Source of the DNA: Candidatus Binatia bacterium
GTDB lineage: Bacteria; Desulfobacterota_B; Binatia; UBA9968; JAJDTQ01
Length of the DNA stretch: 41,395 bases
Assembly: GCA_022827045.1 (NCBI GenBank)
Contig: JAJDTQ010000073.1
Span: 1 to 41,395 of the forward strand
Direction: 5' to 3'
A model generated the notes under the pieces. It worked only from the letters and a program-made list of their open reading frames with translations, was not told the origin of the DNA and did no database searches. Both the position numbers and the translations under genes were made by a program. Shown piece by piece: positions 26,117-37,718 of this stretch; the stretch's first letter is position 1; each line of letters begins with the position of its first letter.

Positions 26117-26329
26117 GTGAGCCGGGTGACGGGAACCATCAAGAAGATCCTGAGAGACAAGGGATTCGGATTCATCGAGCCGGACGACGGCGGCGACGAT
26201 GTCTTCTTCCATCGCGGCAGCGGCGCCCCCCGGGTCCAGTTCGAGGATTTCGGCGAGGGCGACAGCGTGCAGTTTCAGACCCGGGCGGGCGACAAGGGCC
26301 CCGTCGCGTTCGGCATGAAGCTGCGCTGA
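26117..26329 (+). CDS. Cold-shock domain protein
   Basis: A 70-residue single cold-shock domain that binds single-stranded RNA/DNA through RNP1 (KGFGFI) and RNP2 (DVFFH). A short Gly/Ala/Pro insertion (RGSGAPRVQ) replaces the usual SAI segment, as in the shorter CspA-like proteins of several environmental phyla. Both candidate starts are GTG: 26117 (GGGA 6 nt upstream) and 26126 (GGAG 8 nt upstream, giving 67 residues). The ATG-initiated reading from 26060 adds unconserved sequence. The gene lies 47 bp ahead of the prenyl synthase gene. Confidence 0.88.
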   Translation: MSRVTGTIKKILRDKGFGFIEPDDGGDDVFFHRGSGAPRVQFEDFGEGDSVQFQTRAGDKGPVAFGMKLR

Positions 26330-26376
26330 GTCTCCCGCTTCCTTCACCGCCCTTCCTCGCAAAGTCAGGCAGGAGC

Positions 26377-27477
26377 ATGACAACCGGCGCCGAAAGTGGG
26401 AAGGACACGCGCGGCGATCCCACCGGGCGCCCGGACGCCGGGGACCCGTCGGCGACGGCGGCGAAGCAGGCCTTCCTGACGCACCTCGAAGACCTCCGCG
26501 GACGCTATCTGCCCGAGGTCCTCTTCCTCCTCGACGACGTGGTCCGCGAAGCGGACCTGGCGCGTTCGGGACTGGCCGAGATGTGCCGCTACCACTTCGA
26601 GACGGGCGGCAAGCGGCTGCGCGCGCTGCTTCCGCTGCTGGTGGCGGATTGTCTCGGCGAAGATCCGGCCAAGGCCGTGGCCATGGGCGCGGCCTGCGAG
26701 ATGCTGCACAACGCGACGCTGGTCCACGATGACGTGCAGGACGGCGACGAGGCGCGCAGGGGGCGGGAGACGGTCTGGCACCGGTTCGGCGTGGCCCGCG
26801 CCATCAATCTCGGTGACGCCATGTTCTATTTCACGCTGTTGCTGGCGCAGCGCGCGCCGGTGGACGGGGAGCGGCGGGAGGCCCTCGCGCGGCGGATGCT
26901 GACCGAGACGCTGAGGGTCATCGACGGGCAGGAGCAGGAGTTCGCGCTGCGCGCGAATGCCCGGCCCTCGATGGAGCAATACCTGGACATGATCGAAGCC
27001 AAGACCGCGCGTTTCTTCGTGCTGGGCATGGCGGGCAGCGCGGAGATGCTCGGGCGCGAGCCGGCTGTCGTCGAGGGACTGACCGAGGGGGCGCGGCACC
27101 TCGGGATCCTGTTCCAGATCCAGGACGACGTGCTGGATCTTTACGGCGACAAGGGCCGCGACCAGCGCGGCAGCGACATCGCCGAGGGCAAGCGCAGCGT
27201 CCTGGCGGTTCACGCGCTGGAAAACGCCGCGCCGCACGACGCCGGGTGGCTGCTGGAGGTGCTGGACAAGGAGCGGGCGGCGACGTCGTCCGCCGACGTG
27301 GAGCGGGTCGCGGGATTGTTCGACCGGCTCGGGTCGCTGTCCTTCGCGGTGAAGGAGATGCACGCCCGCAGGCAGGCAGCCCTGACCGCCATCGGGACGT
27401 TGAAGCAGCCGCGTCTTTCCGCCATGATGCAGGGCATCTCGGAAACGGTGCTGGAGCCGATTCGGGATCTGGTGTAG
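26377..27477 (+). CDS. Polyprenyl (long-chain) diphosphate synthase
   Basis: Trans-isoprenyl diphosphate synthase making the side chain of a quinone or another polyprenyl lipid. The 366-residue protein has the first Asp-rich motif DDVQD (118-122, in HNATLVHDDVQDGDEARRG) and the second DDVLD (250-254, in FQIQDDVLDLYGD). The residue context before the first motif (small Ala five residues upstream) suggests a long product, as in IspB, rather than FPP. The N-terminal ~30 residues are Gly/Asp-rich and unconserved. ATG 26377 is preceded very closely by AGGAG; longer readings from 26008 run through the cold-shock gene in another frame. Chain length cannot be set from sequence alone. Confidence 0.9.
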   Translation: MTTGAESGKDTRGDPTGRPDAGDPSATAAKQAFLTHLEDLRGRYLPEVLFLLDDVVREADLARSGLAEMCRYHFETGGKRLRALLPLLVADCLGEDPAKAVAMGAACEMLHNATLVHDDVQDGDEARRGRETVWHRFGVARAINLGDAMFYFTLLLAQRAPVDGERREALARRMLTETLRVIDGQEQEFALRANARPSMEQYLDMIEAKTARFFVLGMAGSAEMLGREPAVVEGLTEGARHLGILFQIQDDVLDLYGDKGRDQRGSDIAEGKRSVLAVHALENAAPHDAGWLLEVLDKERAATSSADVERVAGLFDRLGSLSFAVKEMHARRQAALTAIGTLKQPRLSAMMQGISETVLEPIRDLV

Positions 27478-27512
27478 GGGCCCGGGTTTCTCCCCGCCCT
27501 CGGAGCCTGTCC

Positions 27513-27571
27513 GAGTAATCAAATACAACCCCTCTCCCTCTGGGAGAGGGTGGCCGAAGGCCGGGTGAGGG
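27513..27571. repeat. Dispersed palindromic repeat, copy 3 (type A leader, full)
   Basis: The leader GAGTAATCAAATACAACC is nearly identical to that of copy 1. The stem CCTCTCCCTCTGGGAGAGG, the GGCC-GAA-GGCC hairpin and GGGTGAGGG follow. It ends 28 bp before the aldehyde dehydrogenase ATG. Confidence 0.88.
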
Positions 27572-27599
27572 CCTGGCAAACAAAGGAGTGTGACCGCCC

Positions 27600-29012
27600 A
27601 TGAAGATGTTTCTCGCCGGAGAGTGGGTCGATCGGCCCAGGATGCAGGACGTCGGCAACCCGTACGACCACTCGGTGATCGACAACGTGCCGAAGGCCGG
27701 TCCCGACGACGTCGAGCGCGCGCTTGCGTTCGCCGAACGCGGCGCCGCGGTCATGGCGCGCATGACCGCCCACGAGAGATGGCGCGTGCTGACCCGGGCG
27801 GCGGCGCTCATGGCGGAACGGGTGGACGAGCTCGGCACGCTCATCTCGAGCGAGGAGGGCAAGATCCTCGCCGAGGGGAAGGGAGAAGTGCGCCGGGCGG
27901 TGGAGACCATGACCGCGTCGGCCGAAGAGGCCAAGCGGGTTCACGGCGAGACGGTGCCGTTGGACGCGGACCCCGCGGGAGCGGGCAAGCTGGCCTTCAC
28001 GCTGCGCGTCCCCTGCGGCGTCGTGGTGGCTATCGGCCCTTTCAACTTCCCGCTCAACCTCCTGTGCCACAAGGTGGGTCCGGCCATCGCCGGCGGCAAC
28101 TCGGTGATCATCAAGCCGGCCTCGGACACCCCGCTGTCGGGTCTCAAGCTCACGGAGATCCTGCTCGAGGCCGGGGTTCCCCCCGAGGGCGTCCAGTGCC
28201 TCACCGGTTCGGGCAGCGAGATCGGCGATCCGCTGGTATCCGATGGCCGGGTCCGCAAGATCACCTTCACCGGCAGCCGCGAGGTCGGGGAGAACATCTG
28301 CCGCATGGCGGGCATCAAGAAGGTCACCATGGAGCTGGGCTCCAACTGCCCGGTGATCGTCATGCCGGACGCGGACCTGGACAAGGTGGCCGCGGCCGTT
28401 GCCGCCACCGGTTACGCCAACTCGGGGCAGGTCTGCATCTCCACGCAGCGCGTGCTGGCGGACCGCCGGGTGTACGCGGACTTTCTCGGAGTGCTGGCTC
28501 CCAAGGTGGAAGCCCTGGCCACAGGCAGCCAGCTCGACATGGCCACCCAGGTGGGGCCGATGATCAAGGAGAGCGAAGCCGTCCGGGTCGAGCAGTGGGT
28601 GAACGAGGCCGTGGGCGAAGGCGCCCGGTTGCTGGCCGGCGGTTCCCGCGAGGGCGCGGTCTATGCTCCCACCGTGGTGGCGGACGTCTCCCGCGACATG
28701 CGCATCTCGCGCGACGAGCTCTTCGGGCCGGCGGTCGGGGTCACCCCGTTCGAGTCCGTCGACGAGGCCATCGCGCTGGCCAACGACACGGTCTACGGCC
28801 TTTCCGCCGGGATCTTCACCGAGAACATCGGCTGGGCCATGCGCTTCGCCCGTGAGGTCGAGTCAGGTAACCTGCACGTCAATTGGGGGCCGCAGTGGCG
28901 CGCCGACGTGATGCCGTACGGCGGTCTCAAGGAATCCGGTTTCGGCAAGGAAGGGCCGCACTACGCCATCGAGGAGATGACCGAGCTCAAGACCGTGGTC
29001 TTCCATTTGTAG
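27600..29012 (+). CDS. NAD(P)+-dependent aldehyde dehydrogenase
   Basis: A 470-residue member of the ALDH superfamily. It has the oxyanion asparagine region GPFNFPLN (N149), the cofactor-binding IKPASDTP (K172), the Rossmann-turn [11 protein letters not shown], the general base E245 in MELGSNCP, and the nucleophile C279 in NSGQVCIS. The C-terminus shows [39 protein letters not shown]. The relatively short length and the GSNCP/GQVCIS signature recall lactaldehyde, phosphonoacetaldehyde or non-phosphorylating glyceraldehyde-3-phosphate dehydrogenases; the substrate cannot be decided. The gene stands alone, with a palindromic repeat just upstream and rph downstream. Confidence 0.9.
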   Translation: MKMFLAGEWVDRPRMQDVGNPYDHSVIDNVPKAGPDDVERALAFAERGAAVMARMTAHERWRVLTRAAALMAERVDELGTLISSEEGKILAEGKGEVRRAVETMTASAEEAKRVHGETVPLDADPAGAGKLAFTLRVPCGVVVAIGPFNFPLNLLCHKVGPAIAGGNSVIIKPASDTPLSGLKLTEILLEAGVPPEGVQCLTGSGSEIGDPLVSDGRVRKITFTGSREVGENICRMAGIKKVTMELGSNCPVIVMPDADLDKVAAAVAATGYANSGQVCISTQRVLADRRVYADFLGVLAPKVEALATGSQLDMATQVGPMIKESEAVRVEQWVNEAVGEGARLLAGGSREGAVYAPTVVADVSRDMRISRDELFGPAVGVTPFESVDEAIALANDTVYGLSAGIFTENIGWAMRFAREVESGNLHVNWGPQWRADVMPYGGLKESGFGKEGPHYAIEEMTELKTVVFHL

Positions 29013-29073
29013 GGGGGGGTTCAACCCCGCCCGTGCCACGGCCCGCTGCCGCGGGGAGGACAGAACACCAGAC

Positions 29074-29805
29074 ATGCGAACCAACGGACGCGGCGGCGAG
29101 GACCTCCGTCCCATCGACATCACGCCGGGTTTCATCAAGCACGCCGACGGCTCGGCGTTGATCGAAATGGGCGACACCCGGGTTATCTGCACCGCCAAGC
29201 TCGAGGACCGGGTGCCGCCGTTCCTGCGCAAGTCCGGAAAGGGCTGGATCACCGCGGAGTACGGCATGCTGCCGTCGTCGTCGCCGACGCGCATACCCAG
29301 GGAGGCCGCCCGCGGCAAGGTGGGCGGCCGTACCCATGAAATCCAGCGGTTGATCGGCCGCAGCCTCCGCTCGGTGGCGGACCTCGACCGTCTGGGCGAG
29401 CGTACGGTGTGGCTGGATTGCGACGTAATCCAGGCGGACGGCGGAACCCGCACCGCCTCCATCACCGGGGCCTACGTGGCCCTGGCCTGCGCGCTGGAGC
29501 GTTGGGTGGCCGACAAGAGCGTGCCCGAGGGCCTGCTCAAGGACAGCGTGGCCGCGGTGAGCGCGGGGGTGGTGGACGGGCAGGCGTTGCTGGACCTGGA
29601 CGCCGGGGAGGACAACCACGCCGAGGTGGACATGAACTTCGTGATGACCGGGTCGGGGAAGTTCGTGGAGGTTCAGGGCACCGCCGAAAAGCAGCCCTTC
29701 AGCCCGGCGGTGCTCGATCAATTGATCCACCTGGCGCGGCAAGGCATCGAACGGATCCTGGACGTCCAGCAACGGGTCCTTCGGGACCGGCGTCCGCCCG
29801 CGTAG
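29074..29805 (+). CDS. rph: Ribonuclease PH
   Basis: Phosphate-dependent 3'-5' exoribonuclease that trims tRNA 3' ends and forms a hexameric ring. The 243-residue protein has [72 protein letters not shown] and the phosphate-site region [20 protein letters not shown]...[14 protein letters not shown]. The length is typical. Its position immediately before a five-tRNA cluster suits its function, although the tRNAs have their own promoter. Two of the window's tRNA genes do not encode CCA, so RNase PH plus a CCA-adding enzyme would be needed to finish them. Confidence 0.97.
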   Translation: MRTNGRGGEDLRPIDITPGFIKHADGSALIEMGDTRVICTAKLEDRVPPFLRKSGKGWITAEYGMLPSSSPTRIPREAARGKVGGRTHEIQRLIGRSLRSVADLDRLGERTVWLDCDVIQADGGTRTASITGAYVALACALERWVADKSVPEGLLKDSVAAVSAGVVDGQALLDLDAGEDNHAEVDMNFVMTGSGKFVEVQGTAEKQPFSPAVLDQLIHLARQGIERILDVQQRVLRDRRPPA

Positions 29806-29869
29806 GAACCGCCGGCCGGCCGCTGCCGCCGGGAATCGTTCCGCCCGCATGCCCGTGGCGCTCCCAGTC

Positions 29870-29897
29870 TTGATATCGGCGCAGCATCAGGTACAAT
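29870..29897 (+). promoter_or_regulatory. Promoter of the tRNA Pro-Arg-His-Lys cluster
   Basis: TTGATA (29870-29875) and TACAAT (29892-29897) are 16 bp apart, each one base off consensus. The predicted start is about 6 bp before tRNA-Pro. Confidence 0.6.
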
Positions 29898-29909
29898 CAG
29901 ACACCGTGA

Positions 29910-29986
29910 CGGGGCGTAGCGCAGCCAGGTAGCGCACCTGCCTTGGGAGCAGGGGGTCGGCCGTTCAAATCGGCTCGCCCCGACCA
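29910..29986 (+). tRNA. tRNA-Pro (TGG)
   Basis: Cloverleaf with acceptor CGGGGCG/CGCCCCG, loop CTTGGGA with anticodon TGG at 29944-29946, the T-arm GTTCAAATC, and encoded CCA. It is the first tRNA of the cluster, just after a promoter. Confidence 0.95.
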
Positions 29987-30065
29987 CGCCGGCAAGTCGG
30001 ACAGACCGCGGTTGGCGGGAGCCGGCGACATGCCGGGAGAGCGGGCCTTGAAGGAACGGTTCGAC

Positions 30066-30142
<77 letters not shown>

Positions 30143-30171
30143 TCATCGGTGTCGGAGGCAGGTTGCGTTCT

Positions 30172-30249
30172 GGTGAGTGTAGCTCAATTGGTTAGAGCAC
30201 TGGACTGTGGCTCCAGGGGTTGAGGGTTCAAGTCCCTTCACTCACCCCA
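30172..30249 (+). tRNA. tRNA-His (GTG)
   Basis: Acceptor GTGAGTG/CACTCAC with the extra G-1 (30172) opposite discriminator C, the hallmark of tRNA-His. Anticodon loop CTGTGGC (GTG), CCA encoded. Confidence 0.95.
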
Positions 30250-30267
30250 ATCAAAAAATAGTCGTGC

Positions 30268-30340
<73 letters not shown>

Positions 30341-30355
30341 CTCCTTCCTTCCCTC

Positions 30356-30537
30356 AGTGTCGCGTCCCGTAAGTTCGTGGCATAATTTGCTGGTCTTTTT
30401 TGCCGTCGGCTGCGTTGCTCTTCCTCGCGTGGTGCCCGCCCTGGGGCGACCTACGGTCGCCCCTACTCGTCATCGCGCCTTGCCGACGACAAGAAATCCT
30501 GCGCAACTTATGCCACGAACTTACGGGACGCGACACT
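30356..30537. mobile_element. MITE-like 182-bp palindromic element
   Basis: Perfect 30-bp inverted repeats at 30356-30385 and 30508-30537 (outer end AGTGTCGCGTCCCGTAAGTT). The pairing continues inward with one mismatch (to 30390 / from 30503). The interior holds a further partly paired GCCGTCGGC/GCCGACGAC and a central 9-bp hairpin GGGGCGACC-TAC-GGTCGCCCC. No transposase is encoded; the two strands read nearly the same short peptide, as expected from the palindrome. If the ends are TGTCGCG/CGCGACA, the flanks CTCAG and CTAAG form an imperfect 5-bp duplication. It sits between tRNA-Lys and tRNA-Leu and looks like a non-autonomous transposable element inserted in a tRNA operon. Confidence 0.8.
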
Positions 30538-30556
30538 AAGCCCCACGGGCCGTTAT

Positions 30557-30586
30557 TTGACTTGCGGTTTGTGGGGTTGCTACAGC
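30557..30586 (+). promoter_or_regulatory. Candidate promoter for tRNA-Leu and tig
   Basis: TTGACT (30557-30562) and TACAGC (30581-30586) are separated by 18 bp, with a predicted start about 10 bp before tRNA-Leu. It lies just downstream of the inverted-repeat element, so tRNA-Leu and tig need not depend on the upstream tRNA promoter. Confidence 0.4.
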
Positions 30587-30601
30587 ACACTACACCAGTA
30601 C

Positions 30602-30684
30602 GCGAGAGTGGCGGAACTGGTAGACGCACTAGATTTAGGATCTAGCGGGCAACCGTGGGGGTTCGAGTCCCCCCTCTCGCACCA
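30602..30684 (+). tRNA. tRNA-Leu (TAG)
   Basis: Class II tRNA with a long variable arm. Acceptor GCGAGAG/CTCTCGC, anticodon loop TTTAGGA (TAG), T-arm GTTCGAGTC, CCA encoded. tig begins 32 bp downstream. Confidence 0.95.
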
Positions 30685-30716
30685 TCGCGAAGCCGGTTCT
30701 TGGGAGCAGATCAGGG

Positions 30717-32015
30717 ATGAAGTGTGAAGTCGACGTATTGACCCCCACCCAGAGGAGGCTCCGGGTGGAGATACCGGCCGACCGCGTGGACAAGGCCTTT
30801 GCGCGCATGTACCGCCAGTTCGGGCGCGAGGCCAAGGTGCGCGGTTTTCGCTCCGGCAAGGTGCCGCAACACATGCTGCGGGGCCTTTTCGGCACCGAGA
30901 TTCAGGCACGGGTCCTGTCCGAGCTGGTGGAGGAGTCGCTTGCCGGCGCGATGGCGGACGAGGGACTGGAGCCGGTGTCGGAGCCGCGTCTGGATGCCGG
31001 TGACCTGAACGAAGCCCAGCCGTTCGCGTTTACCGCCGTCATCGAGGTCAAGCCGGAAATCGAGCTCAAGGACTACCGCGCCGTACCCGTGGAGCGCATC
31101 CGCGCCGACGTGGGCGACGAGGAGGTGGAACGCGCCCTGGAGACGCTTCGGGATCGCAATGCCCAGTTGGAGCCGGTGGAAGGGCGTGACGAGGTGGCGG
31201 AGGGGGACTACGTGCTGGTGGATTTCTCCGGGTCGGTGGGGGGCGAGCCTTTTCCCGGGGGCACGGCCGAGAACTACGCGGTGGACGTTGGCGCGGGCCA
31301 GGCCCTGCCGGAGTTCGAGCAGGGCCTGGTGGGCATGAAACGGGGGGTGGCCGGCAACATCGCGGTGAATATCCAGGCGGAAGCCGGCGGCGAGCGCATG
31401 GCGGGGAAGACGGCCGACTTCCAGGTGACCGTGCAGGACATCCGGCACAAGATCCTGCCTCCCCTGGATGACGACTTCGCCCGCGACTACGGCGAGTGCG
31501 ACTCGTTGGAGGAACTGCGCGAGAAGCTCCGCGCGGAGTTGCAGAGCGAGATCGAAACCCTTCAGAACGGTCCGTTGAAGGACCAGATCATGGAGCGCCT
31601 CATCGAGGCGCACTCCTTCGAGGTCGCTCCGTCGATGGTGGACCGGGAACTCTCGTATCTCATGCGGCGGGCCCGGAGCCAGCGGGAACTGTCGGGGACG
31701 GAGGCTCCGGAGCCGACCACGGAGGAACTCAGGGAAGAGCTGACGCCGCGGGCGGAACGGCGTGTCAAGATGATGTTGCTGGTCGAGAAGATAGCCGCCG
31801 CCGAGGGAATCACGGCCTCCGAAGAGGAGGTCGACGCCCGCCTGGAAGCCCTGGTCCGGGCAAGCGGCGCGCAGGGCGCCTCGGTGCGCGAGCAGTACGG
31901 TCAGGACTGGGCACGGGAGACGATGCGCTCCCAGCTCGTGTCCGAAAAGACGCTGGATTTCCTGCTGGAGCAGGCCGACGTGACGGTGGTGGACCCGCCG
32001 GAAAGTGGTTGCTGA
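30717..32015 (+). CDS. tig: Trigger factor
   Basis: Ribosome-associated chaperone and peptidyl-prolyl isomerase. The 432-residue protein has the ribosome-docking signature GFRSGKVP (43-50). An FKBP-type domain lies at about 155-245 (GDYVLVDFSGSVGGEPFPGG, LPEFEQGLVGMKRG), and a helical C-terminal chaperone domain follows. The length is standard. It follows tRNA-Leu by 32 bp, probably on the same transcript, with GGGAG 11 nt before the ATG. The order tig-clpP-clpX-lon is a widely conserved proteostasis run. Confidence 0.97.
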   Translation: MKCEVDVLTPTQRRLRVEIPADRVDKAFARMYRQFGREAKVRGFRSGKVPQHMLRGLFGTEIQARVLSELVEESLAGAMADEGLEPVSEPRLDAGDLNEAQPFAFTAVIEVKPEIELKDYRAVPVERIRADVGDEEVERALETLRDRNAQLEPVEGRDEVAEGDYVLVDFSGSVGGEPFPGGTAENYAVDVGAGQALPEFEQGLVGMKRGVAGNIAVNIQAEAGGERMAGKTADFQVTVQDIRHKILPPLDDDFARDYGECDSLEELREKLRAELQSEIETLQNGPLKDQIMERLIEAHSFEVAPSMVDRELSYLMRRARSQRELSGTEAPEPTTEELREELTPRAERRVKMMLLVEKIAAAEGITASEEEVDARLEALVRASGAQGASVREQYGQDWARETMRSQLVSEKTLDFLLEQADVTVVDPPESGC

Positions 32016-32042
32016 CGAAAACAAAAGAGGTTAGACTTTTCT

Positions 32043-32057
32043 GGTGGCGTCGCCACC
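32043..32057 (+). promoter_or_regulatory. Small hairpin in tig-clpP spacer
   Basis: GGTGGC-GTC-GCCACC forms a compact 6-bp stem 13 bp before the clpP ATG and covers an alternative GTG start at 32044. It is close enough to affect ribosome access, but no function is shown. Confidence 0.3.
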
Positions 32058-32070
32058 CGGGTTGAGCAAC

Positions 32071-32673
32071 ATGAACTTCATTCCTTTCGTCGTAGAGCAG
32101 ACCGGACGCGGGGAGCGCGCCTATGACATCTACTCCCGCCTCCTGAAGGACCGAATCGTATTTCTGGGGAGCCCCGTCGTAGACGAGGTGGCGAACCTCA
32201 TCACCGCCCAGTTGCTGTTCCTTGAATCCGAGGACCCGGAACGCGACATCTACTTCTACATCAACTCTCCGGGCGGCTCGGTGACCGCCGGTCTGGCCAT
32301 CTACGACACCATTCAATACATCCGCCCGCAGGTCTCCACGGTATGCCTGGGTCAGGCGGCCAGCATGGGCGCCGTCCTGCTCGCCGCCGGCGAGAAGGGC
32401 AAGCGCTACGCGCTTCCGCACTCGCGCATCATGATTCACCAACCGCTGGGCGGCTTTCAGGGGACCGCGGCCGACGTCGATATCCAGGCCAGGGAGATTC
32501 TCCGGATGCGGGAAGAGCTCGGCGCGATTCTCGTCAAGCATACGGGCCAGTCGCTCAAGAGGATCGAGCGCGACACCGACAGGGACCTCTTCATGACGGG
32601 CCAGCAGGCTTTGGAATACGGGTTGGTGGATGAAGTGATCACCAGCCGCCTTGACGTAACCGCGAAGGAGTGA
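32071..32673 (+). CDS. clpP: ATP-dependent Clp protease proteolytic subunit
   Basis: Serine protease subunit of the ClpXP chamber. From ATG 32071 the 200-residue protein has the full triad S98 (GQAASMG), H123 (RIMIHQP) and D172 (DRDLFM), matching the family spacing, and the N-terminal processing region [29 protein letters not shown] at 32044 in the same frame would add nine unconserved residues and lies in a hairpin. clpX follows 13 bp later. Confidence 0.98.
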   Translation: MNFIPFVVEQTGRGERAYDIYSRLLKDRIVFLGSPVVDEVANLITAQLLFLESEDPERDIYFYINSPGGSVTAGLAIYDTIQYIRPQVSTVCLGQAASMGAVLLAAGEKGKRYALPHSRIMIHQPLGGFQGTAADVDIQAREILRMREELGAILVKHTGQSLKRIERDTDRDLFMTGQQALEYGLVDEVITSRLDVTAKE

Positions 32674-32686
32674 AGGGGAGCTTTCA

Positions 32687-33940
<1,254 letters not shown>

Positions 33941-33952
33941 CCGGGGGTGCCC

Positions 33953-36415
<2,463 letters not shown>

Positions 36416-36432
36416 CCGGAGCATGATTCCGG

Positions 36433-36461
36433 CCTGCCGCGGGCGTGCGCGCCGCGGCAGG
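36433..36461. terminator. GC-rich hairpin after lon
   Basis: A perfect 10-bp inverted repeat CCTGCCGCGG/CCGCGGCAGG with a 9-nt loop, 17 bp past the lon stop. There is no T tract, so it may stop transcription only weakly or protect the 3' end of the lon message. Confidence 0.45.
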
Positions 36462-36500
36462 ATCCCTGCACTCCCGGACGGGTTTCCGTCCGGAGCCTTC

Positions 36501-36573
36501 GGGCGGTTAGCTCAGTTGGGAGAGCATCGGCCTTACAAGCCGGGGGTCACAGGTTCAAGTCCTGTACCGCCCA
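36501..36573 (+). tRNA. tRNA-Val (TAC), no encoded CCA
   Basis: Acceptor GGGCGGT/ACCGCCC, anticodon loop CTTACAA (TAC), T-arm GTTCAAGTC. The 3' end is A followed by TTCC, so CCA is not encoded. No clear promoter precedes it. Confidence 0.94.
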
Positions 36574-36587
36574 TTCCCTGGCACCCG

Positions 36588-36635
36588 ACAAACACAAAAC
36601 CCTTCTCCCTATGGGAGAGGGTGGCCGAAGGCCGG
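36588..36635. repeat. Dispersed palindromic repeat, copy 4 (divergent type A)
   Basis: The A-like leader ACAAACACAAAAC leads to the stem CCTTCTCCCTATGGGAGAGG, then GGCC-GAA-GGCCGG without the GTGAGGG tail. It is followed 7 bp later by a type B copy, the same arrangement as at 23323-23429. Confidence 0.82.
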
Positions 36636-36642
36636 CTCGACC

Positions 36643-36699
36643 CGTCCCAAATTCAACCCCTCTCCCCCTGGGAGAGGGTGGCCGAAGGCCGGGTGAGGG
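36643..36699. repeat. Dispersed palindromic repeat, copy 5 (type B leader, full)
   Basis: The leader GTCCCAAATTCAAC leads to the stem CCTCTCCCCCTGGGAGAGG, GGCC-GAA-GGCC and GGGTGAGGG. It ends 8 bp before the candidate tRNA-Asp promoter. Confidence 0.88.
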
Positions 36700-36706
36700 C
36701 AAAGGG

Positions 36707-36735
36707 TTGCATTCTCCCCGGATTACCGTTATACG
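36707..36735 (+). promoter_or_regulatory. Candidate promoter for tRNA-Asp-rplM-rpsI
   Basis: TTGCAT (36707-36712) and TATACG (36730-36735) are 17 bp apart. The predicted start near 36742 is about 9 bp before tRNA-Asp. With no other room before rplM, this promoter would also serve the ribosomal-protein genes. Confidence 0.45.
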
Positions 36736-36750
36736 TTCCCTTTCCTGAAC

Positions 36751-36827
36751 GGGGTCGTAGTTCAGCTGGTTAGAACGCCGGCCTGTCACGCCGGAGGTCG
36801 CGAGTTCGAGTCTCGTCGGCCCCGCCA
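36751..36827 (+). tRNA. tRNA-Asp (GTC)
   Basis: Acceptor GGGGTCG/CGGCCCC (one G-U pair), anticodon loop CTGTCAC (GTC), T-arm GTTCGAGTC, discriminator G, CCA encoded. The rplM start codon lies only 11 bp after the CCA. Confidence 0.95.
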
Positions 36828-36838
36828 CAACTTGCGAT

Positions 36839-37276
36839 ATGCGAACGGTACAAATGACAAAGGCGGAGTCCCTTGCTCAGCGCCGCTGGTACGTCGTCGA
36901 TGCCCAGGACAAGGTGCTTGGACGGATGGCGACCGAAATCGCCAGGGTACTGCGCGGGAAGCACAAGCCGTCCTTCAGCCCTCACCTTGATGCGGGCGAC
37001 TTCGTCATCGTCGTGAACGCGGAGCGTGTCAAGCTGACCGGGGCCAAGGAGACCGACAAGCGTTACTATCGCCATACCGGGTATCCCGGCGGATTGCGGA
37101 CCACGACTCTGCCGGAGATGCGAGCCAAGAAGCCGGAGGCGGTGGTGCGGTTGGCAGTGAAGGGCATGCTCCCGAAGAACCGGCTCGGAAGGGGTCAGCT
37201 CAACAAGTTGAAGGTGTACGGCGGCCCGGACCACCCGCATCAGGCCCAGTTGCCCGAGCCCCTCGAGAGCGCGTAG
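36839..37276 (+). CDS. rplM: 50S ribosomal protein L13
   Basis: Early-assembly protein of the large subunit. The 145-residue product has [61 protein letters not shown] and the signature [34 protein letters not shown] 36839 gives an MRT N-terminus like other L13 proteins (MKT); a second ATG at 36854 is less likely. No Shine-Dalgarno is visible, and the gene begins 11 bp after tRNA-Asp, so processing of the tRNA would leave a very short leader. rpsI follows, as in most bacteria. Confidence 0.98.
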   Translation: MRTVQMTKAESLAQRRWYVVDAQDKVLGRMATEIARVLRGKHKPSFSPHLDAGDFVIVVNAERVKLTGAKETDKRYYRHTGYPGGLRTTTLPEMRAKKPEAVVRLAVKGMLPKNRLGRGQLNKLKVYGGPDHPHQAQLPEPLESA

Positions 37277-37309
37277 GGGCGTGTCGCGGCCGAGGACAGG
37301 TTCACGAAT

Positions 37310-37702
37310 ATGGCAGACGAGTTCGTTTACGCAACCGGCAGACGCAAGACCTCGGTGGCACGGGTCTACCTGAAGCGCGGCAACGGAGACATCCGGATCA
37401 ACAATCGCGTGCTGGAAGACTACTTCGGCCGTGAAACCGCCAGGATGATCGTTCGCCAGCCCTTCCACGTGACCCGGACATTGGGCGATTTCGATCTCCT
37501 CGTGAACGTCAAGGGCGGCGGAAGCTCGGGTCAGGCCGGCGCCATCCGGCACGGAGTCACCCGGGCCCTGATGCAGGTCGACGAGGGTTTTCGCAGCCCG
37601 TTGAAGAAGGCCGGTTACGTCACCCGTGACCCGCGTGCGGTGGAGCGCAAGAAGTACGGGCGGCACAAGGCCCGGAAACGGCCGCAGTTCTCCAAGCGCT
37701 GA
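37310..37702 (+). CDS. rpsI: 30S ribosomal protein S9
   Basis: Small-subunit protein whose basic C-terminal tail reaches the P-site tRNA. The 130-residue protein begins [15 protein letters not shown] and has [19 protein letters not shown]. It ends [24 protein letters not shown], the universal S9 tail. It is cotranscribed with rplM (33-bp gap) and converges on lptG with 16 bp between stops and no visible terminator. Confidence 0.98.
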   Translation: MADEFVYATGRRKTSVARVYLKRGNGDIRINNRVLEDYFGRETARMIVRQPFHVTRTLGDFDLLVNVKGGGSSGQAGAIRHGVTRALMQVDEGFRSPLKKAGYVTRDPRAVERKKYGRHKARKRPQFSKR

Positions 37703-37718
37703 TCGTCAACTTCGCCGC

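Noticed and set aside
30357..30539. Short plus- and minus-strand frames in the inverted-repeat element
   Set aside because: Both encode near-identical ends because the DNA is palindromic. No start signal or family resemblance.
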